Source: CAZSHX01 sp964606895 (GTDB taxonomy: Bacteria; Bacteroidota; Ignavibacteria; Kapaibacteriales; UBA2268). From it: DNA of 53,376 bases. The notes below the pieces were generated by a model that saw nothing but the letters and a program-made list of their open reading frames with translations, was not told where the DNA came from and ran no database searches. Below are positions 1 through 8,919 of this stretch, piece after piece; the stretch's first letter is position 1; each line of letters opens with the position of its first letter. The position numbers and the translations under genes are program-made. Location: contig CAZSHX010000029.1 in NCBI GenBank assembly GCA_964606895.1, positions 1-53,376 on the forward strand. The letters run 5' to 3'.

Positions 1-389
1 AGAATATGCAAATATAACACTTCTTTTATGTTTTTACAACATTAATTTAATATAATAAGGTAAGAGGTGAGAGTCGTAGGGTATCTCGGGCTTCTAAGGT
101 CAAGGATTTGGGAAAAAATAAGGTTTTTAGGAAATCAAACCTTCTTCATCCCTTAAATCCCCGAAATCCCAGTTCAAGACTTTTGCCGAATATTCCCAAA
201 ACTGCATCAATTGCAATCAAAAGATGCAATGGCTCAATAATCGTTATTTGAAATAATATCAATAGGTTAGCTGAATATACATTGCATCTTTAACGAAAAA
301 AAAGTATAAAGATGTAATATAGAAAAATGCAGGAAAGAATGAATCTTAATACCAAAATTCATAAGAATAGCAGTTCAGCATTCTTTGCA
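1..389. other. Non-coding stretch downstream of the hyf operon
   Basis: I see no convincing gene here. It contains an A/T-rich segment and a weak inverted repeat (tgcatc near 211 against gatgca near 225). There is no clear GC hairpin plus T-run to end the leftward hyf transcript. The phrase ataaggtttttagga near 119 recurs near 10178 in another intergenic region, so both may hold fragments of a dispersed non-coding repeat. That last point is a weak inference. Confidence 0.4.
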
Positions 390-1205
390 TTACTTTTTCC
401 TGAATTTCAGGTTTCTTGTAAGATTCAGAATTCCGTTGATGATGGTTAAAGGATGCGGAGGATTGCCCGGGATGAAAAGGTCAATGTGGTATTTATCCAA
501 AAAGCTTCTTTCTAACGCTTTGCTTTGGTGGAAAATGCCCGAGCTTATGGCATCGGTTCCTGCTAAAATTATAAGTTTGGGGTCGGGAACAGCATCATAG
601 CAAATTTGAAGAGCTTCTGCCATATTTTGGGTTATGGGACCTGTAATGACCAAACCATCAGCATGACGCGGCGAAGCAACAAATTCGATGCCGTACCGCC
701 CGATGTCGAAGTTTACATTGCCGATAGCATTAAGTTCCATCTCGGCTGAATTGTCGCCTCCTGCGGACACCTGCCGAAGTTTTAAGGCATGCCTGAAGAA
801 AGTCTTTATTTCCTTTCGGATTTCATCAGGGTTTATTTCTATCGGACTACTTTGTCCTTCGGTAATAAACAGGTTATTTCGATTGTTAGCCGCAATTTTA
901 TAATCATTAGTGAATTTGATTTTCTCAGGCAATGCAAAAGCACATTCACCACAGAAAACGCATCTGCCCAAATCAATTCCGAAAGGACTGTTGCCGATTG
1001 CTTCAACAGGACAAAGTGCAACAAGTAGGCTTTTTTCTTCAGTTGTAATATCATTTCCGATAACAGGTCTTCCCTTAAATTTTTCTGTTATAACAGATGT
1101 TTCAAGATTTGGTACAAACTGCTTGCCGTGTTTACGGTAAATCAATATTTCTTTTAAAGGCAGAAAATCCAGAATTTTATCAATATTTGACTTAAATTTA
1201 TTCAT
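390..1205 (-). CDS. hyfI: Ehr/hydrogenase-4-like small subunit (HyfI/NuoB-like) with ferredoxin domain, N2 cysteines lost
   Basis: 271 aa, last gene of the operon, 3 bp after hyfG. An N-terminal ferredoxin-like part has CP at residue 65 and CVFCGEC at 82-88. Together these can ligate one [4Fe-4S] cluster; the second CP that would complete another cluster is ALP here. The C-terminal half is clearly NuoB/HycG-like: SPRHADGLVITGPIT (178-192), DAVPDPK and the IPGxPP loop. Every cysteine that normally holds the N2 cluster is replaced. The CxxC region reads LNAIGNVNF (158-166), the middle cysteine region reads GTDAISSG (216-223), and the PGCPP loop is PGNPP (N248). In the family N2 passes electrons to the quinone or NiFe site, so this subunit is probably structural or uses another cofactor. 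Assignment is firm; function is open. Confidence 0.85.
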   Translation of the reverse strand: MNKFKSNIDKILDFLPLKEILIYRKHGKQFVPNLETSVITEKFKGRPVIGNDITTEEKSLLVALCPVEAIGNSPFGIDLGRCVFCGECAFALPEKIKFTNDYKIAANNRNNLFITEGQSSPIEINPDEIRKEIKTFFRHALKLRQVSAGGDNSAEMELNAIGNVNFDIGRYGIEFVASPRHADGLVITGPITQNMAEALQICYDAVPDPKLIILAGTDAISSGIFHQSKALERSFLDKYHIDLFIPGNPPHPLTIINGILNLTRNLKFRKK

Positions 1206-1208
1206 AAT

Positions 1209-2726
1209 TTACAGATCATTTCCACAATATGACAAATTGTAGCTTTTGTTGCACAAAGGAAAATCGGAAATTTCCTGACCTCTGACGGCAAGTCCAAGTG
1301 CCAGCCAATTGTGCAAAGAAGGGTCTTTGATCTTGTAATGAACGATTCTGCCGTCATGATTAGTTATTGCAGTGTGGCAGATTTCACCACGCCAGCCTTC
1401 AACAACTGATAATGAAAGAGATGAAGGTTCAAATTTTAAGTTATAGTCAGGTTTCGAATAATTTTCCAATACTTCAAAACTATTTATCAGGGAATTGATT
1501 ATTTCAACGGAAGCACTAACTTCCAATTTTCTTAACCTTGCTCTGGAGAGAACATCGCCATGAGTTAGAACAACGGGTTCAAAATTGAGCTGTTTGTATT
1601 GTAAGAAAGGATGGGACCAACGAATATCCCTTTTTACATTGGAACTGCGGGCAGACATACCGACAGCACCAATCATTCCTGCTTGTTTTGCAGTTACTTT
1701 GCCAATAGTTTCAAATCTTGCAAGAATACTTGGCAGAGAGAATATCCTTTCGGTTATTTGCATGAAACGCTGTTCAACTTCAGAAATATTTTTTTGAATA
1801 TTTTGAATAATATCATTTGTTAATGGGTAATTGGTTCCGCAGGAACGGATTAAACCCTTTCCGAAACGATTGCCGCACCAAAGCTGGGTTGTATTTATAA
1901 TGATTGTCCGCAGAGCTTCGCAAACCGCTTGTCCGAATTGATAAGCAACATCACCGCAAAGAGCCGCCATATCGCCGATATGAACGGCAATCCTCTCGAG
2001 TTCAAGTGCTATCGTTCTTTCGGCAGAAAGCGAGTTAGTGATTTCAGAATTTGACAGGGACTCTGTTAATAATGAATATGCTGTGCTGTGTCCGATGGTT
2101 GTATCACCGGCTATACTTTCGGCAAGAATAGTTTGCCCAAGAATGTTTTGTTTCTCAAGAAATAACTTCTCGATGCCTCTGTGCTGATATCCAAGCTGGA
2201 TTTCAAGATGCAGAACATTTTCGCCGTTGCAGATAAATCTGAAATGCCCGGGTTCAATAACTCCTGCGTGAATAGGACCGACTCCGACTTCATGAAGTTC
2301 TTCGCCTTCAATTGAATAGAACGGATAGTTATTCATCGTGTTTTCGGGATTGAATCGGTCCGCAGGGTAACGGACAGGCTTTAACCACGGATGGTTAAAA
2401 AAGTTAATACCATAATTCTCATGGATTTCCCGCTCGAAAACATGAAATTGAAAATGCTTTGCAGTAATGGAGCCAAGTTTGATATTGTTAGATTTTAATT
2501 GTTCATGCGAAAGCATGAGAATACTCTTTTCAGCATCATTGCCAAGGCAGCAAATAAATTTATATTTTTCGTCAATTGGAAAAGCAAAGTAATTCAAGCA
2601 ATGAACTGATTCATCGGAAAACAAGATATCAACCATATTTTTGAAATCAGAATAATCCAAAACAGGAATATCTGATAGTTTAACGGTGCAGGGGTTGTTC
2701 AATATTTTTAAATACTTGCTTTGCAT
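1209..2726 (-). CDS. hyfG: Ehr large subunit, NuoC-NuoD fusion (HyfG/HycE-like) without NiFe-ligand cysteines
   Basis: 505 aa. Residues 1-150 resemble the NuoC/30-kDa domain (FHVFEREIHENYGI, then HPWLKPVRYP). Residues 150-505 resemble the NuoD/NiFe large-subunit fold (LHLEIQLGYQHRGIEK, GDVLSRARLR). In group 4 hydrogenases the next segment holds a CxxC pair (ERICGVCSH type); here residues 203-214 read ESIAGDTTIGHS with no cysteine. The C-terminal DPCxxC is also absent: the end reads DFPLCNKSYNLSYCGNDL, with two cysteines in a different spacing. The protein therefore cannot bind a classical NiFe centre and fits the energy-converting hydrogenase-related (Ehr) class. It starts 6 bp after hyfF and is followed within 3 bp by hyfI. 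Confidence 0.88.
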   Translation of the reverse strand: MQSKYLKILNNPCTVKLSDIPVLDYSDFKNMVDILFSDESVHCLNYFAFPIDEKYKFICCLGNDAEKSILMLSHEQLKSNNIKLGSITAKHFQFHVFEREIHENYGINFFNHPWLKPVRYPADRFNPENTMNNYPFYSIEGEELHEVGVGPIHAGVIEPGHFRFICNGENVLHLEIQLGYQHRGIEKLFLEKQNILGQTILAESIAGDTTIGHSTAYSLLTESLSNSEITNSLSAERTIALELERIAVHIGDMAALCGDVAYQFGQAVCEALRTIIINTTQLWCGNRFGKGLIRSCGTNYPLTNDIIQNIQKNISEVEQRFMQITERIFSLPSILARFETIGKVTAKQAGMIGAVGMSARSSNVKRDIRWSHPFLQYKQLNFEPVVLTHGDVLSRARLRKLEVSASVEIINSLINSFEVLENYSKPDYNLKFEPSSLSLSVVEGWRGEICHTAITNHDGRIVHYKIKDPSLHNWLALGLAVRGQEISDFPLCNKSYNLSYCGNDL

Positions 2727-2732
2727 ATTGTT

Positions 2733-4157
2733 CTATTTCGGTAAACTTTGAATTATGGAATTAATAGTATCCGTTAAGAATACAGGTTGCGAAAAGCAAA
2801 TATAAATAACAAGTCCAAAAAGGAAATATTGAGAAAGAGTTTGAATCGGATTAATCTTGACGTTTGGTGCAATTTCCGAATTTCTGGGATTTGAGAACAG
2901 AATATGGAGAACACGGGTGGTCAATGCATACAAAACGAAACACAAAAGCAAAGCAGTGAGAATCAGATAGAAATAATTTCCACCATTGACCATAGCCTTG
3001 AAAAGCATAAACTCTGAAATAAACAGTCCGGATGGTGGAATTGCCGTTATGCAGATGATTCCTATCATAAGCGAAGCGGCTCCGGGAGGATACAGCTTGA
3101 AATAATTTCCCGAGTCATCCAGAAGATAAGTCCCCATTATTTTACGGGATTGCCCAATTTGATAGAAGAGTCCTGCTTTTGTAAGCGAGTGAAGAACAAT
3201 ATGAAGTATCGCCGCATAGTAAGCAATGCCCCCAACTCCCAAAGCGATTGCAACTATACCCATGTTTTCCAGACTTGAATATGCCAGCATCCTTTTGTTA
3301 TGCTTTGCTTTCAGCATATATCCCGAAGCAATAAGCAACGACATAATGCCCGAAAGAATCAGCAGATTATTCATGAAAGGGAATATCACAGTAGTAGAAA
3401 ACAAAGAATATATTCTGAAAATCGCTATGAATCCGACATTCATCAGTGCAGTTGATATAAAAGCACTAATAGGAGGCGGTGAAACCGAATGGGCATCAAT
3501 CGTTACAGTGTGCATCGGAAACAAACCCATTTTAGTGCTGTATCCGACGAAAATAAATATAAAAGCAATTTTCAGATATAATGGGTCGGCTTGAATTGAT
3601 ATTTTGGAAAGTTCCGAAAAGGATAGTTGCAATATCTGACTTCCGCTAACTGTGAAGCCGAGGAACAGAATACCGATGTATGCCAGTGTGATACCGATTG
3701 AACAGACGAAGAAATATTTCCATGTTGCTTCCAGAGCCATTGCGGTTCTGTCATGATAAATTAATGCCGCAACGGACAAGGTTGTTGCTTCTACAAATAT
3801 CCAGACTACAATAACACCGTTAGCTAAATATGCACCTGCCATTGCAAAAATCAGGAGAATCAGTGCCGCATGGTAAATTGAGTGCCTTCTTGGTGTTTCA
3901 TCTTTAAGATATATAAACCCATGATAAATGGTCGTGAAAGTTAGAAGCGACAAGACAGAAAGAAGAAGAACGCCGAGTTTATCAAATGTGAAATAGGACA
4001 ATTCTGTTTTTCCTATGTTCATCCAACAATACCCTGCCAATCCCAAAAGCATGAATGCAAAAAAGATTGACATTGTTCTGGCAAATGTTTTATTTGTAAT
4101 CAAAAACACTGACAGAGCAGTAATTACGGACGATATAAAAAATGCTAATAAGACCAT
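2733..4157 (-). CDS. hyfF: Antiporter-like membrane subunit HyfF (NuoN/MrpD-like)
   Basis: 474 aa, about 14 hydrophobic segments. The proton/ion-translocation core of the NuoL/M/N family is visible: FVEATTLSVAALIY with the conserved Glu in TM5, then KMGLFPMHTVTIDAHSVSPPPISAF, then LAYSSLENMGIVAIALG and HIVLHSLTKAGLFYQIG. The HxxPxDAH-type signature and the Lys/His residues of the half-channels are retained, so ion pumping remains plausible even though the redox subunits have lost cofactor ligands. Its start abuts the hyfE stop with no gap, which suggests translational coupling. Length fits HyfF of E. coli (about 520 aa), slightly short. Confidence 0.88.
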   Translation of the reverse strand: MVLLAFFISSVITALSVFLITNKTFARTMSIFFAFMLLGLAGYCWMNIGKTELSYFTFDKLGVLLLSVLSLLTFTTIYHGFIYLKDETPRRHSIYHAALILLIFAMAGAYLANGVIVVWIFVEATTLSVAALIYHDRTAMALEATWKYFFVCSIGITLAYIGILFLGFTVSGSQILQLSFSELSKISIQADPLYLKIAFIFIFVGYSTKMGLFPMHTVTIDAHSVSPPPISAFISTALMNVGFIAIFRIYSLFSTTVIFPFMNNLLILSGIMSLLIASGYMLKAKHNKRMLAYSSLENMGIVAIALGVGGIAYYAAILHIVLHSLTKAGLFYQIGQSRKIMGTYLLDDSGNYFKLYPPGAASLMIGIICITAIPPSGLFISEFMLFKAMVNGGNYFYLILTALLLCFVLYALTTRVLHILFSNPRNSEIAPNVKINPIQTLSQYFLFGLVIYICFSQPVFLTDTINSIIQSLPK

Positions 4158-4775
4158 TTAATCATCTTTAAGTATAGTTAAATCATCAACATGCTGTTTT
4201 AATCTCATTGCAAACAATCCGAGAATCAAAACACTTGCAAAAATATCTAGCAAAATGGCAATGTTTATCAGCATCGGCATTTCTTTTCCGATAGCAAGCG
4301 ACAACAAAAATACGGCATTTTCAATTACAAGAAAACCAATCAAATGAGAGAATATTTTTTTATGCGAAATAATCATAAACAGGCCCGCAAATATCCCAAA
4401 AAGTGAGACAATGAAGTACGTTGTGTTAATGAGTTGGGTTTTCATGGTGTAAGCAATTACGATACTCAGCATCAAACCAACCGAAACAAAAATCAGCGAG
4501 TAAAGTTCGTGATATTCTTTCTTATGAACACGTTCTTTGCCTGTTTTGTTGATTATTCTGATTAATAAATAAGGGACAACAATTACTTTAAAAATTAGAG
4601 TTTCAGCAGTAACAAAGATTAAATTGGGAATGGTTAATGAATCAAGCTCTAAAAAAGCAAGAATAAACAGCAGTACACCCTGAATACCGACCAGTGTTGT
4701 ATAAATCCTGAACCGTTCTGTTATGCAGAGATATATCAGAATGATGGCAAACAATATGACGAGCAGTATATTCAT
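4158..4775 (-). CDS. hyfE: Membrane subunit HyfE (NuoK/MrpC-related)
   Basis: 205 aa with about six hydrophobic segments. Typical HyfE features are visible: an N-terminal hydrophobic hairpin, SLTIPNLIFVTAETLIFKVIVVPYLL with acidic and lysine residues in a membrane segment, and ENAVFLLSLAI with the NuoK-type buried Glu. The start codon overlaps the hyfC stop by one base and the gene ends exactly where hyfF begins. In the family it forms part of the membrane arm linking the antiporter subunits to HyfC. No irregularity was noted. Confidence 0.85.
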   Translation of the reverse strand: MNILLVILFAIILIYLCITERFRIYTTLVGIQGVLLFILAFLELDSLTIPNLIFVTAETLIFKVIVVPYLLIRIINKTGKERVHKKEYHELYSLIFVSVGLMLSIVIAYTMKTQLINTTYFIVSLFGIFAGLFMIISHKKIFSHLIGFLVIENAVFLLSLAIGKEMPMLINIAILLDIFASVLILGLFAMRLKQHVDDLTILKDD

Positions 4776-5686
4776 TATTTAAGCATCTGATTAAGTAACA
4801 ACAAACAAAGAATAAACACAACAAAAGCTATTGAACTCAAACTCAAAATGAACTGAGAATTTTTGACAAGCATTTTCCTTGCTCTGAATGATTCCAAAAG
4901 TCCGATTGTAGCCGCAAACAAAACCTGAACAACAAAATAAACCACTATTTGCAGAGCAAATGGCAAAGTAGGAGTTATTATCAAATCAGAGATTAATGTT
5001 CCGAATATTGCAAACTTCAGAATTGAACTGATTTTGACTATTGCCAGTTCAAAGCCGCTGTTGTCGAGAACCATTACCTCATGAATCATAGTCAGTTCAA
5101 GATGTGTCTTGGGGTCATCAACAGGCAGACGGCTATTTTCAATCATAGCAATCTGAACAAACAAGTAAATCATTATTATACGGATTATCAGATGATAATT
5201 ATTCGTCAGTAAAAAGCTTGAAAATAATTCCTGCATTGAAAGATGACCTGCAAGCAGAGCTACGGAACCGACTAAAATAAAGAATGCAGGCTCGAGGAGC
5301 ATTGCATAAAGAGCTTCGCGGCTTGCTCCCATGCCCTCAAAACTACTTCCTGTATCCATTGCATTTATAATGAAAAAGAACCTTCCAAGACCAAGCAAAT
5401 AGGCAAAAAGAATGAAATCACCATTAAATCCGATTATTGCAGGAGAATTTGAAAACGGCACAAGCAGTATTGTACACAAGATTGTGGAGAAATAAATTAT
5501 CGGTGCTATCTGAAAAATGAAACTCGTGGTAGAACTGTAAATACTGCTTTTTTTGAATAACAATAGAATATCCTTCCAGGGTTGGAATATCCCCGGACCT
5601 TTTCTTCCGCTTGCCAAGCTTTTTACCCTGACTATTATACCTGGGAAAAACAAAGAAGTAAGCAATATTAAAGCAAATGTTATCAA
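4775..5686 (-). CDS. hyfC: Membrane subunit HyfC (NuoH-like)
   Basis: 303 aa, about eight hydrophobic segments. NuoH-family hallmarks are present: the N-terminal ARKGPGIFQP-like segment (here GRKGPGIFQPWKDI) that contacts the peripheral arm, the Glu-rich membrane loop with MGASREALYAMLLEP, and RLPVDDPKTHLELTMIHEVM, the typical acidic loop joining the membrane arm to the large and small subunits. These acidic residues belong to the E-channel region that couples redox chemistry to pumping. ATGA overlap with the upstream hyfB stop and one-base overlap with hyfE show tight coupling. Presence of this intact coupling subunit makes a vestigial complex less likely. Confidence 0.88.
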   Translation of the reverse strand: MITFALILLTSLFFPGIIVRVKSLASGRKGPGIFQPWKDILLLFKKSSIYSSTTSFIFQIAPIIYFSTILCTILLVPFSNSPAIIGFNGDFILFAYLLGLGRFFFIINAMDTGSSFEGMGASREALYAMLLEPAFFILVGSVALLAGHLSMQELFSSFLLTNNYHLIIRIIMIYLFVQIAMIENSRLPVDDPKTHLELTMIHEVMVLDNSGFELAIVKISSILKFAIFGTLISDLIITPTLPFALQIVVYFVVQVLFAATIGLLESFRARKMLVKNSQFILSLSSIAFVVFILCLLLLNQMLK

Positions 5687-7653
5687 ATCAGATTTAGGTA
5701 CATTAAAACAAAAATAAATAAAATAAAAATGAATGTATAGAGAATGTAGTGCTGAATCATTCCTGTTTGCAGACGAGCAAGATTTTTCAAAATAGCCATA
5801 ATGAAATCAACAACAACGAAAGTTGACCTTTTGTAAATATCATCGGTATTCGTTACGAAAGAATGTCTTGCAGGAAAAATTTCTTCTTCATTAATCTTTT
5901 TGTAATCTCTTTTTACTATCATCAAAGGATTTACAATTTCTTTGAAAGTATTAGAAAATGAATTTCCTGTATATTGTTGTTTCGGAGTACCGTTAGTATA
6001 GCCGCAACCCCATGTTTCACCATAGCTGATTGTGTTTTTCTTCAATACCCTTGAGCGAATAAATGCTATTGAAGCCGTTGTTGCAATCAGGATGAAACTT
6101 ACAAGACTGATTTTGCTGAAAGTATCTGCAATTAAATAAATTTTATTATCGGTTGTTAATTTGAAAATACTTGATACAACACCAATTATTGGATTAATAA
6201 ATATCATTGGAAAAATACCGACTGCTACTATTGCCAATGAGATAAGGAGCAACGGGAAAAGCATATCGTTACTGACTTCTGTAACTTCATGGTCAGGGTT
6301 TTTTCTTTCGGTTCCAAGAAAGACAATTCCAAAAACCTTTGTAAAGCAAAAAATTGCTAATCCTCCAATAATAACCATTGCAATTATTGCCAGAATCATC
6401 AGAATCGAATTATTAAACGAACCGCTTGTAAGACCCGAAAAAAGTCCGATATAAATCAGCATTTCGGAAATAAATCCATTCAGCGGAGGTAATCCGCAAA
6501 TTGCTACCGAACCGACAAGAAAGAAAAATGTCGTTTTTGGCATTTTGTGAACAACACCGCCAAGTTGTTCAATGTTCCTTGTGTGATAGTTCTTATAAAC
6601 CGAGCCTGCACTAAAAAACAAAAGCGATTTGAACAATGAATGGTTGAGCACATGAAGCAATGCTCCACAAAATCCAAGCATTGAAATGAGCGGACTGTTG
6701 ATTGACAGCCCGATTGTTCCCAATCCTATTCCTATTCCGATTATTCCGATATTCTCGATACTGCTGTAAGCCAGGACTTTTTTTATATCCTGTTGGACTA
6801 CTGCCATCATAACGCTTAATATCCCTGATAGAGCAGAAATTGACAAAATAGTAAAGCCTATCAGATACAGGTCATACTGCACATAGCTCAATATTCTTAT
6901 GATTCCATAAATACCCATTTTTATCATCACACCCGACATTGTGCCCGACACATGAGACGGAGCCGCGGGATGTGCATCAGGCAACCATGTATGCATAGGA
7001 ATAAATCCAGCCTTTATGGAGAAACCTGCAAAAAACAGAAAGAATAAGGGTATGTTATTATTACTTGCAAAGTATATTTTCAGTGAATCAAAACTCATAT
7101 TTCCCGTTGATGAATTAAATATCAGAATTCCAATCAAAAGGAAAATGAATCCAACGTGCATTTGAATAAGATAGTTAACAGCGGTTTTTAATGTTGCAAG
7201 CTTTTCACCTTCAAACAGAATCAGGAAAAATGAAGATACTGCCATCAATTCCCATGCAATCAGAAAAGTGAATCCGTTTCTGAAAACCAGAACTAACAGC
7301 ATTGAAGTATGCAAAAGAAGATAATTTATATAATGCAGTGCGATAATTATCGGGTCTTTCTTTTTAAAATAAGGCTTTAAGTACCCGTCTGAAAAAAGAA
7401 CACCTGTCAGCATTGTGAAGTTGGTAAGGACAATAAAGAAAGCACTTAGTTTATCAATCGTTATCTCAACGGATAAAAATGAAATCGTATAAGTTGCCGG
7501 CAAGTATGAGATAAGAACTGAAACTGCAGGTATTGAACTTATAACAGAGATGTATAAGGTTAATAGTAAAACTGAGTAATATCTCAGTTTTGCTGAACCA
7601 ATAAAAATTGGAATAATAAGAATGAGCGGCAAGAAAAATAATATATTATTCAT
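5683..7653 (-). CDS. hyfB: Large antiporter-like membrane subunit HyfB (NuoL-like)
   Basis: 656 aa, first gene of the hyfBCEFGI operon. About 16 hydrophobic segments. The core AWELMAVSSFFLIL (TM5 Glu), HTWLPDAHPAAPSHVSGTMSGVMIKMG, VLAYSSIENIGIIGIG and HVLNHSLFKSLLFFSAGSV matches NuoL/HyfB proton-pump subunits. The C-terminal soluble stretch ETWGCGYTNGTPKQQYTG, then EEIFPARHSFVTNTDDIYK, is characteristic of HyfB/HycC rather than NuoL. All translocation residues appear intact. A Bacteroidota-type promoter lies about 130 bp upstream. The leader between them contains an inverted repeat (tgagaaa near 7684 against tttctca near 7707) that could be a leader hairpin. Confidence 0.9.
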   Translation of the reverse strand: MNNILFFLPLILIIPIFIGSAKLRYYSVLLLTLYISVISSIPAVSVLISYLPATYTISFLSVEITIDKLSAFFIVLTNFTMLTGVLFSDGYLKPYFKKKDPIIIALHYINYLLLHTSMLLVLVFRNGFTFLIAWELMAVSSFFLILFEGEKLATLKTAVNYLIQMHVGFIFLLIGILIFNSSTGNMSFDSLKIYFASNNNIPLFFLFFAGFSIKAGFIPMHTWLPDAHPAAPSHVSGTMSGVMIKMGIYGIIRILSYVQYDLYLIGFTILSISALSGILSVMMAVVQQDIKKVLAYSSIENIGIIGIGIGLGTIGLSINSPLISMLGFCGALLHVLNHSLFKSLLFFSAGSVYKNYHTRNIEQLGGVVHKMPKTTFFFLVGSVAICGLPPLNGFISEMLIYIGLFSGLTSGSFNNSILMILAIIAMVIIGGLAIFCFTKVFGIVFLGTERKNPDHEVTEVSNDMLFPLLLISLAIVAVGIFPMIFINPIIGVVSSIFKLTTDNKIYLIADTFSKISLVSFILIATTASIAFIRSRVLKKNTISYGETWGCGYTNGTPKQQYTGNSFSNTFKEIVNPLMIVKRDYKKINEEEIFPARHSFVTNTDDIYKRSTFVVVDFIMAILKNLARLQTGMIQHYILYTFIFILFIFVLMYLNLI

Positions 7654-7784
7654 TTTTTAGCAGTTAGTCTTATTGAATCATTATGAGAAAAGTCGGATTT
7701 TTCTGCTTTCTCATTTCTGCTTGAGTTTAGCATCATTTATTTTATAGCTTTAGTTAGTTTCATTTTATAAACATTTTATATCCG

Positions 7785-7792
7785 CAAAAGTA
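7785..7792 (-). promoter_or_regulatory. Putative -7 element of the hyf operon promoter
   Basis: Read on the minus strand this is TACTTTTG, an exact match to the Bacteroidota -7 consensus TAnnTTTG. An imperfect T-rich -33 element (TTTTC) lies about 20 bases further upstream. Transcription would start near 7778 and leave a leader of roughly 125 nt before hyfB. This is a pattern match only. Confidence 0.4.
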
Positions 7793-7827
7793 CAAAAAAA
7801 ATTCAAATATTGAAAATATCGCACTTT

Positions 7828-8919
7828 TCAGATTTTTTCTGTTCTGCTGTAAAGCCTTATGAAACCTGATAAAGCCGCAGTAGTAGAAATTTCTTCAATA
7901 GGCTGGTCTCCTTCGGAAATTAAAATTTCAGATTTTACTCCGTAAGGTTCCCATTCTCTGAGGGAAGCTGTTCTGCCTGAATAGAATGCTAAAACTGGAA
8001 CCGATTTTGCGGCGGCTATGTGAACGATTGCAGTATCAGGAGAAATCACAATAGAAGCTTTGTCAATTAATGCTATTATTTTGTGCAAATTTGCCGGTGG
8101 AGGAAAAAGCCTTATATTGCCTGAAAAGGTTTTTATGATATTTTCACCAAGTTCAGCTTCGGAAGCCGAAGCAATAAGAACAATATTCAAATCGGGAAAC
8201 TCAATTAATAATCTTTTCAAAAATTCAATATTCTTATTCTGCGACCATTGATTATAATCTCTGCCCGCTGACAGATTGAAAACAGTGAATTGTTCAAGCT
8301 TTTTTTGATTAATGAAATCTTCTGCATATTTTCTATCATCTTCACTTACGGGCAAATCGAATTTTGCTACTTGATTTCTACTATTCAATCCCAAAACATC
8401 GCAAACCACTTTCAATTGCAATTCAACCAGATTAGCTGAATTTCTTACAACAGGAATCATAATATTGAAATAAGCAGAATATTCAGCTTCTCTGTCCTTA
8501 TGAGCCGGAGCAACCTTAACTGTTTTGCTTCCAAGCAGTACATTCAGCAAAGTACCAACTTTGGAAGTTTTATAAGTCATAAAAGTAAAAGCAATATTAT
8601 ACTTCTCTTTTCGGATTTTTGGAATGAGTTTTAATATTGATGAGAATTTGCCATCATAAACGAAAAATTTACTGACATTATTATTGTGTTCCAATAATTT
8701 AGCATTTCTTGGCGAAACAATAAAATGCACTTCTGCTTTTGGAAAATTTTCCTTTATCAACTGAATAACGGGTGTTGTAACAATGAAATCACCTATTGCA
8801 TCGCAACGGTAAATCAGAATCTTTCTAATGTCATTCTTTATCGGATAAGGAACACTTTTGTTTCTGAAAATCAGTTTAACCAATCCGCTCCAAAGATTTC
8901 GGGCAGAAATGCCGCTCAT
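7828..8919 (-). CDS. Glycosyltransferase family 9 (heptosyltransferase-like)
   Basis: 363 aa. An N-terminal GT9 start IRKILIYRCDAIGDFIVTTPVIQLIKE and the C-terminal nucleotide-sugar loop SPDTAIVHIAAAKSVPVLAFY with the (S/T)xDTxxxHxA signature identify the ADP-heptose:LPS heptosyltransferase superfamily. The family builds LPS inner or outer core at the cytoplasmic face of the inner membrane. It is the last gene of a three-gene unit, overlapping the DUF6165 stop by 4 bp (ATGA). The sugar it transfers cannot be told from sequence. A second GT9 lies at 11741-12847. Confidence 0.85.
   Translation of the reverse strand: MSGISARNLWSGLVKLIFRNKSVPYPIKNDIRKILIYRCDAIGDFIVTTPVIQLIKENFPKAEVHFIVSPRNAKLLEHNNNVSKFFVYDGKFSSILKLIPKIRKEKYNIAFTFMTYKTSKVGTLLNVLLGSKTVKVAPAHKDREAEYSAYFNIMIPVVRNSANLVELQLKVVCDVLGLNSRNQVAKFDLPVSEDDRKYAEDFINQKKLEQFTVFNLSAGRDYNQWSQNKNIEFLKRLLIEFPDLNIVLIASASEAELGENIIKTFSGNIRLFPPPANLHKIIALIDKASIVISPDTAIVHIAAAKSVPVLAFYSGRTASLREWEPYGVKSEILISEGDQPIEEISTTAALSGFIRLYSRTEKI

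Noticed and set aside
390..1205. Second [4Fe-4S] cluster in the ferredoxin part
   Set aside because: The CP that would complete it is ALP, and only four cysteines in total are available for one cluster.
1209..2726. Calling the operon a NiFe hydrogenase-4
   Set aside because: The large subunit lacks both CxxC ligand pairs for nickel, and the small subunit lacks the N2 cysteines, so hydrogen chemistry is not supported.
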